Origin: JAZDFC01 sp043808235
GTDB lineage: Bacteria; Bacteroidota; Ignavibacteria; Ignavibacteriales; Melioribacteraceae
Direction: 5' to 3'
DNA: 64,000 bases
Assembly (NCBI GenBank): GCA_043808235.1
Contig: JAZDFC010000004.1
Span: 1-64,000, forward strand
Below, one piece after another: positions 54,585 through 64,000 of the stretch (its first letter is position 1; the number at the start of each line of letters is the position of its first letter). Position numbers and translations under genes: made by a program. Under the pieces are notes generated by a model. The model ran no database searches, had not been told where the DNA came from, and saw nothing but the letters and a program-made list of their open reading frames with translations.

Positions 54585-56351
54585 TTACCGAACTTTTATA
54601 TGAAGTTCCTTCAATTGTTCTTCGCTGACTTCCGAGGGGCAGTCATCCATTAATGATAATCCACTGGAAGTTTTTGGGAAGGCCATGACATCTCTAATAG
54701 AAGATTCGCCGGCAAATAACATAGCTAATCTATCAAATCCAAAAGCAATTCCACCGTGCGGTGGAGCGCCATATTTAAATGCATTCATTAGGAATGAAAA
54801 TTTTTTTTCAGCTTCTTCTTTTGAAATACCTAAAGCATCAAACATAAGCGATTGTAAGTTGGCATCACTTATTCTAATACTTCCTCCTGCAATTTCATTC
54901 CCATTTAAAACAAGATCATAAGCTCGAGCTCTTACTTTCCCGGGATTTGATTTCATGAACTCTACATCCTCTAAATGGGGTGATGTAAAAGGATGATGCA
55001 TCGCGTAATATCTTTGAGTTTCATTGTCCCACTCAAATAGTGGAAAATCCGTTACCCAAAGAAGTGCTGGTTCTGCATTTTCGGTAATTAAATTCATACG
55101 ACGGGACATTTCGAGTCTAAGGGCTCCCATAATAGAAAGAGTCTTTAATTTTTGACCGGCCAAAATAAAAATCAGATCACCTGGAGATGCATTCATTTTA
55201 TTTATTAAGGATAACTTTTCTTCGTCCGTTAAGAACTTTGCAATTGGGGCTTCAAGTCCATCATTCGTTACTCTCATCCATATTAATCCGCCGGCACCAT
55301 GTTTCTTTACAAAATCAGTAAGATTGTCAAGCTGATTTCGAGTATATTCACCGCAGCCGCTTGCTAAAAGTCCCGTTATTACTCCTTCAGTTTCGAGAAC
55401 ATCTTTGAAAACCCGAAACTCACTTTTTTCGAAAACGCTGTTTAACGTGACCATCTCGAGGGTAAATCTTAAATCCGGTTTATCACTACCAAATTTCTCC
55501 ATCGCATCATCAAAGCTTAATCTGGGTATTGGAGTTTTTAATTCATATCCTTTCAGATCTGCAAAGAAAATCTTCATTAATCCTTCAACTAATTCGTAGA
55601 TATCTGCTTGGTCTATGAAAGACATTTCAACATCTATTTGGGTAAATTCCGGCTGTCTATCAGCGCGCAAATCTTCATCTCTAAAGCATTTCACAATTTG
55701 AAAATATCTGTCGAATCCCGCAACCATTAAAATTTGTTTATAGGTTTGTGGCGACTGAGGAAGCGCATAAAATCTACCCTTATATATTCTGCTTGGTACG
55801 AGAAAATCTCTTGCACCTTCGGGTGTACTTTTCATAAGAATTGGAGTTTCAATTTCAACGAAATTCTTCGAATCAAAATATCTTCTGGTTATTTGATACA
55901 TCTTGTGCCGAAGTAAAATGTTTTTTTGGAGCCGGTTTCTTCGTAAATCGAGATAGCGATACTTCAAACGCAAATCCTCGTTTACTTCAATATTATCCTT
56001 TATTTGAAAAGGTGGGGTTTCGGCTTCACTAAGGATAATTAAACTATCTGCCATTACATCAATGTGCCCGGTTGGTAAATTGGAATTATCAGTTTCGGTT
56101 GGTCTGCGCCTTACGTTTCCTTCAACAGAAATTACAAATTCGTTGCGTAATTTTTTTGCAATATTATGCGACTCTGGATTGTAATTAGGCTCAAAAACAA
56201 CCTGAGTAATTCCATATCTATCGCGAATATCAATGAAAATTACACCACCCAAATCACGACGATTATCCACCCATCCATTTAATACTACATGTTTATCAAT
56301 ATCGGATACTCTCAGTTCACCGCAAGTATGTGTTCTGCTCTTAAATTTCAT
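54585..56351 (-). CDS. aspS: Aspartyl-tRNA synthetase
   Basis: Charges tRNA-Asp in the cytoplasm. The 588-residue length is that of bacterial-type AspRS. It has an N-terminal OB-fold anticodon-binding domain (HVVLNGWVDNRRDLGGVIFI), class II motif 2 (CFRDEDLRADRQPEFTQID), an inserted GAD domain in the middle (about 285-420) and motif 3 (GIAFGFDRLAMLFAGE) near the end. All catalytic motifs are intact. The gene is a housekeeping island with about 200-base gaps on either side, so it is probably monocistronic. Discriminating versus non-discriminating specificity cannot be read here. Confidence 0.98.
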   Translation of the reverse strand: MKFKSRTHTCGELRVSDIDKHVVLNGWVDNRRDLGGVIFIDIRDRYGITQVVFEPNYNPESHNIAKKLRNEFVISVEGNVRRRPTETDNSNLPTGHIDVMADSLIILSEAETPPFQIKDNIEVNEDLRLKYRYLDLRRNRLQKNILLRHKMYQITRRYFDSKNFVEIETPILMKSTPEGARDFLVPSRIYKGRFYALPQSPQTYKQILMVAGFDRYFQIVKCFRDEDLRADRQPEFTQIDVEMSFIDQADIYELVEGLMKIFFADLKGYELKTPIPRLSFDDAMEKFGSDKPDLRFTLEMVTLNSVFEKSEFRVFKDVLETEGVITGLLASGCGEYTRNQLDNLTDFVKKHGAGGLIWMRVTNDGLEAPIAKFLTDEEKLSLINKMNASPGDLIFILAGQKLKTLSIMGALRLEMSRRMNLITENAEPALLWVTDFPLFEWDNETQRYYAMHHPFTSPHLEDVEFMKSNPGKVRARAYDLVLNGNEIAGGSIRISDANLQSLMFDALGISKEEAEKKFSFLMNAFKYGAPPHGGIAFGFDRLAMLFAGESSIRDVMAFPKTSSGLSLMDDCPSEVSEEQLKELHIKVR

Positions 56352-56550
56352 GATCTTGAATTTTTCCTATTTTAAAATTTCGGGCTGCAAGATATGCAAA
56401 TCTGCTGCATGAATCAAATTTCTCAATAGTAGTAAACAGGCAAGTTAGAACAGCAAATAATTAGAAATAAGCTAATAAACAAAGTATTTTCCGGAATTGT
56501 CCGCATAATGGTTTGTCTGAAATGTTGCATATTATTTCAAATTCTTTGAT

Positions 56551-58053
56551 TTACTTATTATAAATCATTTTATTAGTGGAGGTATAGTTGCCAGCTTGTA
56601 ATTTGTAAAAATAAATCCCGTTAGATAAATAGTTATTGTCAACATTTGGTTCAAAAGTAATCTCGTGATATCCATCGTCTAAATAACCGCTATACAATTG
56701 GGCTATTTCCTGCCCCAAAATATTGTACACTATTAAATTTATACTCGAAGCTTCCGGTAAATTAAATCCAATTTTAGTACTTGGATTAAAAGGATTTGGA
56801 TAATTTTGAAGTAATACGAATTTAGCAGGCAATTCATATAATATTTCTATTGGACCGAATATTTCACAACTACCATCAAGATCATTTTGCAGAAGTCGAT
56901 AATAGTTTTTCCCAATCATTGGTTGTGAATCAGTAAAATTATATTCAGTAGATTCAATCGAATTTATCTTCCCTTTTATAAATCCTATATTTGTCCAGTT
57001 AAGCAGATCATCAGAATGCTGTAACTCAAATCCATAATTATTTAGTTCTGTCGCGGTTGACCATTTCAAAATCACTGTTTCGTTTGCAACATAACCATTA
57101 AATGTTAATAATTCTACCGGAGTTATTCCACCAACATGGGCTGAGGAAGCAAGAGAGGCAATTCCTAACCTTGTCATTTTCACAAAATAATCGTTATTGA
57201 AATAATCAATCAAATCGTTTGTTGTATGATAATAATTATTAAAATCGCCGCCGTAATAATCTTCAATTAATAAAATGGCGCTAAAGCCATTACTCCAAAA
57301 CGAAGCATGATCACTAGCGGTAGAACCTGGATTTTTAATATTAATATTCAATCCAATATTGTAAGTCGTATTGATATCCTTAATACCATTTGCAAACGCG
57401 ATCGATGCTGCTACATTTTTCGTATGAAGCTCGCAAACCATATCGTTGTTTTCATCCCAGGCGATCATGTCCAAATTGATTACACCTAATATTTGGTCGT
57501 TATTGCCATTAGCGCGATCAGCATAATAATCACTACCGATCAATCCATATTCTTCTTCATCCCAAAGCGCATAAATAATAGTATATTCATTTTCGCGACT
57601 TGAAAGTATTCTTGCCGCTTCCAACACCGCAGCAGTGCCGCTTGCATTATCGTCCGCTCCGGGAGCAGTTGAACCCGAAGGCATATCATCGTAATGAGCA
57701 CAAATAATAAATTGTTGATCGGGATATAAAGTGCCTGTCTGAATGGCATAAACATTTCGTCCATTGCTATCATAAATATGATCGAAAACATCAAGTCCAA
57801 AACTTGCTAATTTTTCTTTGATATATGAGGCTGCGGAATCGTTATCAACATTAAATGCATTTCGAGAAGTAATTCGAATTTGTGAGCCTCCGATAAAAGT
57901 GGGAACCTCCCCCGATAATTCATTCACAAAAGCAGTGAGCGATGTTAAACTTACTTCATTTATTATCTCTTGAATATCCGGATCAGTTTGGGAAAATAAG
58001 TTTACAAAGGAGAAAATAATTATCAGGGCAGCAAAAGTAGTTCGGCTTCTCAT
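56551..58053 (-). CDS. T9SS-sorted M28 family metallopeptidase (copy 1)
   Basis: A secreted zinc aminopeptidase-type enzyme. A signal peptide (FAALIIIFSFVNLFSQ) is followed by the M28 fold with both zinc sites: His-Asp in IICAHYDDMPSG, Asp in PGADDNASGTAAVLEA, Glu-Glu in LWDEEEYGLIGSDYYA, Asp in INLDMIAWDENND and a final His in NNYYHTTNDLIDYF. A beta-sandwich linker (LLTFNGYVANETVILKWSTA) and a T9SS type A domain from about 413 (QNYPNPFNPSTKIGFNLP) follow. It would act at the cell surface or be released, supplying amino acids. It is followed upstream by a same-length paralogue. Confidence 0.93.
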   Translation of the reverse strand: MRSRTTFAALIIIFSFVNLFSQTDPDIQEIINEVSLTSLTAFVNELSGEVPTFIGGSQIRITSRNAFNVDNDSAASYIKEKLASFGLDVFDHIYDSNGRNVYAIQTGTLYPDQQFIICAHYDDMPSGSTAPGADDNASGTAAVLEAARILSSRENEYTIIYALWDEEEYGLIGSDYYADRANGNNDQILGVINLDMIAWDENNDMVCELHTKNVAASIAFANGIKDINTTYNIGLNINIKNPGSTASDHASFWSNGFSAILLIEDYYGGDFNNYYHTTNDLIDYFNNDYFVKMTRLGIASLASSAHVGGITPVELLTFNGYVANETVILKWSTATELNNYGFELQHSDDLLNWTNIGFIKGKINSIESTEYNFTDSQPMIGKNYYRLLQNDLDGSCEIFGPIEILYELPAKFVLLQNYPNPFNPSTKIGFNLPEASSINLIVYNILGQEIAQLYSGYLDDGYHEITFEPNVDNNYLSNGIYFYKLQAGNYTSTNKMIYNK

Positions 58054-58304
58054 GATTTTACCTAAATGAGCGAATTTTTTTAAGAAATCTATTGTTTATA
58101 ACATATCATAGCAAATTCTAATATTATTATCGAAAACTCGACTTACTGTTTTTATGAAATATTTTTTACCCCGCAATTATTTCGAGAAAGAAATTCGGTT
58201 TTAACATCTCACGACTAATTTATTTGTTATTAGTAATTTGATAGAAGAATTCATTGTTGCCGGAAGCTTGATTAAAAATATGGATTGCGCAAATAATCAT
58301 GGAT

Positions 58305-59795
58305 CTATTTACTTAAAATCATTTTTTTAATTGCTAACTGTTCGCCGGCGTTTAATCTATAAATATAAATTCCGCTTGGTATTGGATTAGTATTCGCATC
58401 GAATTTAACTTCATGAAAACCGGCTGTCATTTTTTCATTAATTAAAAGAGCTATTTCTTCACCTAAAAGATTATAAATCTTCAGATTAACATTCGTCTCT
58501 TCGGGAAGATTAAAACCAATGGTTGTGGTTGGATTATACGGATTGGGGTAATTCTGCTCTAAAATAAATTGATCGGGAAATTGAAATGCAATCTCTATCG
58601 GACTGAATATTTCATAACTACCGTCAAGATCCTTCTGAATAAGTTGGTAAAAGTTTTTACCTAAATGCGGCTCTGCGTCGGTAAAATCATAATAACTAAT
58701 CTCCGATGAATTTGATTTCCCTTTCACAAATCCAAGATTTACCCATGTCTTTTTATCACACGAGCGTTCAATCTCGAAACCATAATTATTTAGTTCGGTT
58801 GCTGTTGACCAGCTTAATGTAATAGTATGATTGTTAGTAGTGCCACTAAAAGACAGTAACTCAACCGGTGTACCGTTATTAACTCCTGCCGAAGCGGCTA
58901 CAGAAGCAATTGCGAGTTTTGCACATTTTAAAAAATATGTAGAGTTAAAATTATCTATAACATCGCTTGATGTATGATAATCTTCGTTAAAGTCCCAATC
59001 ATCCTCGATCATAAGGATTGCACTAAAGCCGTATTCCCAAAATGACCAATGATCACTATAATCTGCACCAGGATTGATAACGTCAATTGTAAGCCCGATA
59101 CCATAAAGCGAATTTATATTTTGGATACTGTTGGAAAGCGCAATAGAATTTGCAACATTCTTTGTATGAAGATCAAATTCCATATCATTGTCTGAATCGT
59201 AGGCGATCATATCCAAATTTATAACTCCGAGAATTTGTTCATTATTATCATCCGCTTGTTCGGCATAATAATCGCTTCCGTATAAGCCTTGTTCCTCCTT
59301 ATCCCATAAAGCAAAAATGAGAGTATAATCATTGCTAAAATTCGTAAGAATTCTTGCAGCTTCTAAAACCGCAGCTACTCCACTGGCGTTATCGTCAGCG
59401 CCGGGTGAGTTCGATCCCTGGGGCATGTCGTCATAATGTGCGCATATAATGTATTTTTGCGCGGGGTATAAGGAACCTTGTTTAACTGCGTAAACATTTC
59501 TTCCGTTGCCATCAAAATATTGATCGTAAACACTAAGGCCAAACGAGGCTAATCTTTCTTTAACATAAGTTGCAGCGCTATCGTTATCAACATTATTGGA
59601 ATGCCTTGAAGTTATGTTGCATGGATTTCCGTTAACGGTAGTTTGAATTTCGCCCGACAGTTCGTTCACAAATGCATTTAAAGATGATAAACTAACCTGG
59701 TTAATTATTGTTTGTATGGTTGGATTGGCTTGAGAGAATACTTCGGATCCAAGAAATATCATTATCAAAGTAAGTGATATATTTCTACTCTTCAT
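58305..59795 (-). CDS. T9SS-sorted M28 family metallopeptidase (copy 2)
   Basis: A tandem paralogue of the M28 gene at 56551 with the same architecture: signal peptide (MKSRNISLTLIMIFLGSEVF), catalytic fold (CAHYDDMPQGSNSPGADDNA, LWDKEEQGLYGSDYYA, INLDMIAYDSDND, DYHTSSDVIDNF), sandwich linker and T9SS domain (EQNYPNPYNPTTTIGFNLPE). All zinc ligands are kept. The frame is open to a TTG at 59807, but the ATG at 59795 starts the signal peptide. The two copies are 251 bases apart and differ throughout, so the duplication is not recent. It is divergent from the DUF4159 gene. Confidence 0.93.
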   Translation of the reverse strand: MKSRNISLTLIMIFLGSEVFSQANPTIQTIINQVSLSSLNAFVNELSGEIQTTVNGNPCNITSRHSNNVDNDSAATYVKERLASFGLSVYDQYFDGNGRNVYAVKQGSLYPAQKYIICAHYDDMPQGSNSPGADDNASGVAAVLEAARILTNFSNDYTLIFALWDKEEQGLYGSDYYAEQADDNNEQILGVINLDMIAYDSDNDMEFDLHTKNVANSIALSNSIQNINSLYGIGLTIDVINPGADYSDHWSFWEYGFSAILMIEDDWDFNEDYHTSSDVIDNFNSTYFLKCAKLAIASVAASAGVNNGTPVELLSFSGTTNNHTITLSWSTATELNNYGFEIERSCDKKTWVNLGFVKGKSNSSEISYYDFTDAEPHLGKNFYQLIQKDLDGSYEIFSPIEIAFQFPDQFILEQNYPNPYNPTTTIGFNLPEETNVNLKIYNLLGEEIALLINEKMTAGFHEVKFDANTNPIPSGIYIYRLNAGEQLAIKKMILSK

Positions 59796-59996
59796 GATAT
59801 TGTCCAATTAATTAAATTGTGGTGTATAAACTATTGCTTCAAACGTTATTCTGCAAACAGTTATATTGTATCCAAAAGTCTTTGTGATAATGAATAAATC
59901 ACCTTATGATTGAAACGTTGAATTCGATTGATTGTATAAAGTGAGAACATTTTTAACTATTTTCGCCGTTCAAATAAAGGATTGTTATATTCACTA

Positions 59997-60650
59997 ATGA
60001 AAAAAATTGTGTTCATATTGTTGTTTGTCTTTTCAAATCACTGGTGTCAAACTTCATCCGGATTTCAGATTGCGCGATTAAAATATGGCGGCGGCGGTGA
60101 TTGGTACAACGATCCATCAGCCGAGGTAAACCTCTTAAAATTTGTGAATAAGAACACCAACATAAACGTAAAACCGGAATATGTTTTTGTTGATATCACT
60201 TCCGACGATATTTTTTCTTACCCGTTTGTATTTATAACCGGGCACGGGAACATCATTCTATCTAATACTGAAGCGAATAAACTGAAATCTTACCTTGAGA
60301 ACGGTGGATTCATTTACATTGACGATGATTATGGATTGGATAAATCGTTCAGAAAAGAAATAAAGAAAATTTTTCCGGATAATGACCTTGTTGAGTTACC
60401 GTACAGTTACGGATTATATAATTGTGTTTTCAAATTTGAGTTCGGACCGCCTAAGACACATGAACATGATAAAAATCCCCCCCAGGGTTACGGAATATTT
60501 GTAAATGATCGTCTCGTTTTGTATTACACCTTTGAAAGCAATCCCAGCGATGGTTGGGCAGATCCTACGGTGCATAATGATTCACCCGAAATAAGGGAAG
60601 AAGCGTTAAAATTCGGAACTAACATAATTGTTTGGGCATTAACCAACTAA
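59997..60650 (+). CDS. DUF4159 domain protein, secreted
   Basis: A signal peptide (KKIVFILLFVFSNHWCQTSS) is followed by a DUF4159 domain: QIARLKYGGGGDWYNDPSAE, FSYPFVFITGHGNIILS, LENGGFIYIDDDYGLD, ELPYSYGLYNCVFKF and EALKFGTNIIVWALTN. The fold resembles a glutamine-amidotransferase/ThuA-type Rossmann domain without an obvious catalytic triad. DUF4159 genes usually travel with MoxR-ATPase and DUF4175/BatA-type membrane proteins, and one such gene follows seven bases downstream. The frame also opens at a TTG at 59982. I chose the ATG at 59997 for the cleaner signal peptide. Function is not known. Confidence 0.85.
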   Translation: MKKIVFILLFVFSNHWCQTSSGFQIARLKYGGGGDWYNDPSAEVNLLKFVNKNTNINVKPEYVFVDITSDDIFSYPFVFITGHGNIILSNTEANKLKSYLENGGFIYIDDDYGLDKSFRKEIKKIFPDNDLVELPYSYGLYNCVFKFEFGPPKTHEHDKNPPQGYGIFVNDRLVLYYTFESNPSDGWADPTVHNDSPEIREEALKFGTNIIVWALTN

Positions 60651-60657
60651 AGTTTTT

Positions 60658-63600
60658 ATGGAAGAAAACAGAAAATATTTAAAAGAAATTGAAAACAAAC
60701 TCGATTCGTTTTTAAATAGAGAAAGTCTAATCCTTTGTGTAAAAGGATTTTGCATTACGCTCGTTGCTGCTCTATCTGCCTTTTTGCTATTCTCAATTTT
60801 AGAAATGACGTTAAATTTTTCCACAGTCGTTAGAACGATTCTATTTTTTGTTTTCTTAATTATAACACTTGCCGCATTCTTTTATTATTTCATTCCACCG
60901 TTCGCGCGAATTTTTAATTTATTATCTCGACCGGGATATTATGAAACCGCTGCCCGAATCGGGAATCATTTCCCGTTTATTAAAGACGAACTAATAAATT
61001 CGATGCAGCTTGTTAAAACCGAGTCGGCGAAAATTTATTCGCCTGAGTTGATTGATCATGCATTCAAAAGAGCATATGAAATTTCCAAGCCGGTAAACTT
61101 TAATAATATTTTAGTCTTTTCATCAATCAAGAAATACATTCAAGCAACATCGGGAATTGTTATTTTATTTGTGCTTTTATTTGCATTTGTTCCCGGGCTG
61201 CAGGCTGCAGGATTAAGGTTGGTAAATTTTTCTAAGGATTACAGTCCTCCGCCGAAATTTGTTTTTTTCATTCAGCCGGGCAATTCTGTAATTACAAAGG
61301 GCATGGATGTTTCAATTCAAGTTAAAGTTAGTGGGGAAGTACCGGATGAAATTTATCTCTTAACCCGTTCTGCCGAGCAATCGGAATTTATTGAGCATCT
61401 TTTGAAAATTGATTCTTTGGGTGTTTATAATTTTCAGCTTTTCTCAGTTCGTTCCGGTTTCGAATATTTCGCATCCGCCGCAGGGCTTGATAGTGAAGTA
61501 TTTAAAATTGATGTTATAAATAAACCGGTGATAAACGGTTTTGAAGTAACAATTACCCCGCCCTTCTATTCAGGATTGCCTGAGGTTGTACAAAAGGACA
61601 ACGGTAATTTTTATGCACTGCCGGGAAGTAAAATCAGCATAAATCTATCCTCCACCAAAGAGCTTGATTCGGCAAATATTTTTTTCAGTGACAGCACGCA
61701 AATTAAAATGAAAGTTGCTGATAATTCGGCACATACTTCATTCAAAGTAACTACCGAACGCGATTATTCTTTTTTGCTAACTGACAGCGAGGGAAATGAG
61801 AATGAAAATCCTATCACTTATTCCATCAAAACATTACCGGATGTATTCCCGGGCATAGAGGTAATTTCTCCTAATAAGGATGTAAGGATTACTAACGAAG
61901 AAAATCTTCCGGCTGCTGTAAAAGTTAGCGATGATTACGGATTCACTAAGCTCACTTTAAATTATAGAATTTCAGCATCCAAGTTCGATATACCTCAGGA
62001 AAATTTTACAAGTATAAATATTCCGTTCGATGTGAAATCAAAAGAGATTGAGGTTTATTACGTATGGAATTTAAATTCTTTGATGTTAGCTACGGAAGAT
62101 GTGGTCTCGTATTACTTTGAAATATTTGATAATGATAACGTAAGCGGACCCAAATCGACAAAATCTGCTTTGTTTAGCTTACGTGTTCCATCTCTCGATG
62201 AAATCTTTACCGAGGCGGATAGGAAACAAGAAAATGCCGAGAACGATTTACAAAAAACTTTAAAAGAAGCAAATGAGTTAAAAGAAGAATTAAAAAAAAT
62301 CAGCAATGAATTAAAAAAAGATAGCAGGGAAATTACATGGGAAGAAAAAGATAAAATTGAAAAGTCAATCGAAAAATTTGAGGAACTTCAGCAAAAGATT
62401 GAAGATATAAAATCTAATCTGAACGAAACGAAAAACGAATTGCAACAGAACAATTTGCTGTCGGAAAAGACTCTCGAAAAATACACGGAATTGCAGAAGC
62501 TGATGGAAGAAATCGGAAATGAAGATTTGAAAAAAGCTTTTGAAAAAATGCAGGAGATGTTGGAGTCGTTGATGCGCGATAAAGTCCAGGACGCAATGGA
62601 AAATATGCAAATGGACGAGGAGATGTTCCAAAAGAGTTTGGAAAGAACTATCAATCTATTAAAGCGAATCCAGATTGAACAAAAAATGGATGAGTTAGTT
62701 AAACGGACAGAGGAACTTCAAAAAAAGCAGGAAGAGCTTGCAAAAGAATCACAGAACAGTAAACAATCCGATGACCAAAAGAGTAGTGAATTAGCGAAGA
62801 AGCAAGATCAAGTTTCAAAAGATCTCCAGAATATGAAAGAAGCGATGAAAGATTTGCAGGATAAGATGAAAGAATTTAAAGATATGCCAAACCAGGAAAT
62901 GCAGAAGGCGATGGAGGAATTTGAAAAACAGCAGAACCAACAGTTATCGGAACAATCGCAGCAGCAGTTAAAGCAGCAACAGTTTCAAAAAGCCGCTCAA
63001 AAGCAAAACAAACTCTCGCAGAATATGCAAAAGATGGGACAGATGATGATGCAGATGCAGCAAAGTATGCAGATGCAAAATCAAATGGAGGTAATGATGG
63101 ATATGATGCGGTTATTGAATAATACTCTCGAACTCTCAAAAGAACAGGAAGAATTGAAAAACAGTACTGATCAAATGTCGCCAAACTCGCCACAGTTCAG
63201 TGAAAAAACCAAAGAGCAAAATGAGCTTCAGCAGAATCTCCAAAATTTAATGAAGCAGTTTTCGGAATTATCCCAAAAGACATTTAATATAACACCGGAA
63301 ATGGGTAGGGCGCTTGGAAATGCGTTGAACTCAATGAAACAATCGCAGAACAGTATGCAGGAACGGAATGAAGGACTTGCAGCTGCACAACAAAAGGACG
63401 CAATGAAATCATTAAATGAAGCTGCAAGTCTTTTGCAGGGAGCAATGTCTCAGATGATGAATCAAAGTCAAAATGGTGGAATGCCAACGATGATGCAGCA
63501 ACTCCAGCAAATTGGTCAACAACAAATGGCGCTAAACCAAATGATGGGCAAAATAAATCCAAACGCGATGGGTCAGCAGGAATGGCAGCAGCTTGAACGC

Positions 63601-64000
63601 CTTGCGCAGCAGCAGGATTTAATACGTAAATCTCTTGAGCAGTTAAATAAAGAAGCGCGGGAAACCGGGCAATCGAAAAAACTGACGGCCAATCTTGAGC
63701 AAATTGCAAAAGAGATGAAAGAAGTTGTTACTCAAATGCAATCCGAAAGTTATGATGATAACTTAATCCAGAAGCAAGAAAGAATTTTATCAAAACTCCT
63801 CGATGCGCAGAGATCGATGAATGAAAGAGATTTTGAAGAAAGACGCGAATCCAATTCGGGTCAGAATGTTACACGCCAATCTCCGCCGGAGTTAATTCTT
63901 AATACGAGCGAAGGAAAAGATTTATTAAAGGATGAACTTCTCAAAGCCGCTAAGGAAGGTTATTCAAAAGACTATGAAGAACTGATCCGAAAATATTTTG
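60658..64000 (+). CDS. Large DUF4175-like membrane protein, 3' end beyond the window
   Basis: The ATG at 60658 opens a frame of more than 1,110 codons that reaches the window edge without a stop. Three membrane helices lie near the N terminus (about 27-47, 58-80 and 162-185). Extracytoplasmic beta-sandwich-like domains follow (FVFFIQPGNSVITKGMDVSI, SLDEIFTEADRKQENAENDL). After about residue 515 come long Lys/Glu/Gln-rich coiled coils. From about 755 to 820 the chain is extremely rich in Gln and Met (QKMGQMMMQMQQSMQMQNQM). This layout fits DUF4175 family proteins that accompany DUF4159 genes. The gene starts seven bases after the DUF4159 stop, so they are cotranscribed. A role in envelope function is inference. 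Confidence 0.85.
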   Translation, partial: MEENRKYLKEIENKLDSFLNRESLILCVKGFCITLVAALSAFLLFSILEMTLNFSTVVRTILFFVFLIITLAAFFYYFIPPFARIFNLLSRPGYYETAARIGNHFPFIKDELINSMQLVKTESAKIYSPELIDHAFKRAYEISKPVNFNNILVFSSIKKYIQATSGIVILFVLLFAFVPGLQAAGLRLVNFSKDYSPPPKFVFFIQPGNSVITKGMDVSIQVKVSGEVPDEIYLLTRSAEQSEFIEHLLKIDSLGVYNFQLFSVRSGFEYFASAAGLDSEVFKIDVINKPVINGFEVTITPPFYSGLPEVVQKDNGNFYALPGSKISINLSSTKELDSANIFFSDSTQIKMKVADNSAHTSFKVTTERDYSFLLTDSEGNENENPITYSIKTLPDVFPGIEVISPNKDVRITNEENLPAAVKVSDDYGFTKLTLNYRISASKFDIPQENFTSINIPFDVKSKEIEVYYVWNLNSLMLATEDVVSYYFEIFDNDNVSGPKSTKSALFSLRVPSLDEIFTEADRKQENAENDLQKTLKEANELKEELKKISNELKKDSREITWEEKDKIEKSIEKFEELQQKIEDIKSNLNETKNELQQNNLLSEKTLEKYTELQKLMEEIGNEDLKKAFEKMQEMLESLMRDKVQDAMENMQMDEEMFQKSLERTINLLKRIQIEQKMDELVKRTEELQKKQEELAKESQNSKQSDDQKSSELAKKQDQVSKDLQNMKEAMKDLQDKMKEFKDMPNQEMQKAMEEFEKQQNQQLSEQSQQQLKQQQFQKAAQKQNKLSQNMQKMGQMMMQMQQSMQMQNQMEVMMDMMRLLNNTLELSKEQEELKNSTDQMSPNSPQFSEKTKEQNELQQNLQNLMKQFSELSQKTFNITPEMGRALGNALNSMKQSQNSMQERNEGLAAAQQKDAMKSLNEAASLLQGAMSQMMNQSQNGGMPTMMQQLQQIGQQQMALNQMMGKINPNAMGQQEWQQLERLAQQQDLIRKSLEQLNKEARETGQSKKLTANLEQIAKEMKEVVTQMQSESYDDNLIQKQERILSKLLDAQRSMNERDFEERRESNSGQNVTRQSPPELILNTSEGKDLLKDELLKAAKEGYSKDYEELIRKYF

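Noticed and set aside
62365..63709. Several minus-strand frames of 60-141 codons
   Set aside because: They are reverse readings of the coiled-coil and Gln/Met-rich part of the DUF4175-like gene, where biased codons leave the opposite strand open.
1..64000. Insertion sequences, phage genes or an integrated element
   Set aside because: No transposase, integrase or phage structural protein was recognised. The tRNA-Lys shows no duplicated 3' end nearby that would mark an attachment site.

Overview
The window reads as chromosome of an AT-rich, free-living member of the Ignavibacteria/Melioribacter side of the Bacteroidota-Chlorobi group. Three things point there. Type IX secretion (T9SS) sorting domains carry the NYPNPFNP signature. 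A hybrid two-component regulator with an AraC output stands next to a TonB receptor. A PorV-like outer-membrane protein is present. No SusD homologue, insertion sequence or CRISPR array is visible. The taxonomic call is inference from protein style, since no rRNA is in the window.

Region 1 (1-37.5 kb) is one large polysaccharide utilisation locus. A periplasm-sensing hybrid regulator (minus strand, 386-4522) is divergent from an operon encoding a TonB-dependent receptor, a secreted modular protein with a CBM-like part, a PorV-like barrel, a TIG/beta-propeller lipoprotein and a T9SS-sorted GH51-like glycosidase. Three TGGGAC direct repeats exactly 21 bp apart lie in the divergent promoter. After a strong stem-loop and a decayed gene comes a run of plus-strand glycosidases: GH43-CBM6, exo-glucosaminidase-type GH2, GH29-like, GH2, GH42, GH29, GH2, an SGNH esterase-GH5 fusion, GH43 and GH39. 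Together the activities fit a decorated plant hemicellulose such as fucosylated, galactosylated, acetylated xyloglucan plus arabinoxylan. That substrate is inference.

Region 2 (37.6-54.4 kb) starts with tRNA-Lys(UUU) and its terminator. A dense signalling block follows: two lone receivers, a sigma-54 activator, a cytoplasmic hybrid kinase, a receiver with a kinase-like tail and a membrane hybrid kinase. Part of this block is fused operonically to a compact type IV pilus set on the minus strand: PilC, PilB, PilT-like, a PilM-PilN fusion, a PilO-PilP fusion and a short PilQ. Two small paralogous pilin-like genes with a two-residue MG leader lie upstream.

Region 3 (54.5-64 kb) holds aspS, a tandem pair of T9SS-sorted M28 peptidases, and a DUF4159 gene followed by a DUF4175-like membrane/coiled-coil gene that runs off the right end. 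A leftward gene begins at the left edge, with only seven codons visible.

The most unusual points are the SusD-less uptake operon with its 21-bp operator array, the fused pilus-assembly genes feeding into a receiver/kinase cascade, the esterase-GH5 fusion, the nested domain in a GH2, and a GH29-like enzyme and a PilT-like ATPase that deviate at conserved active-site positions.
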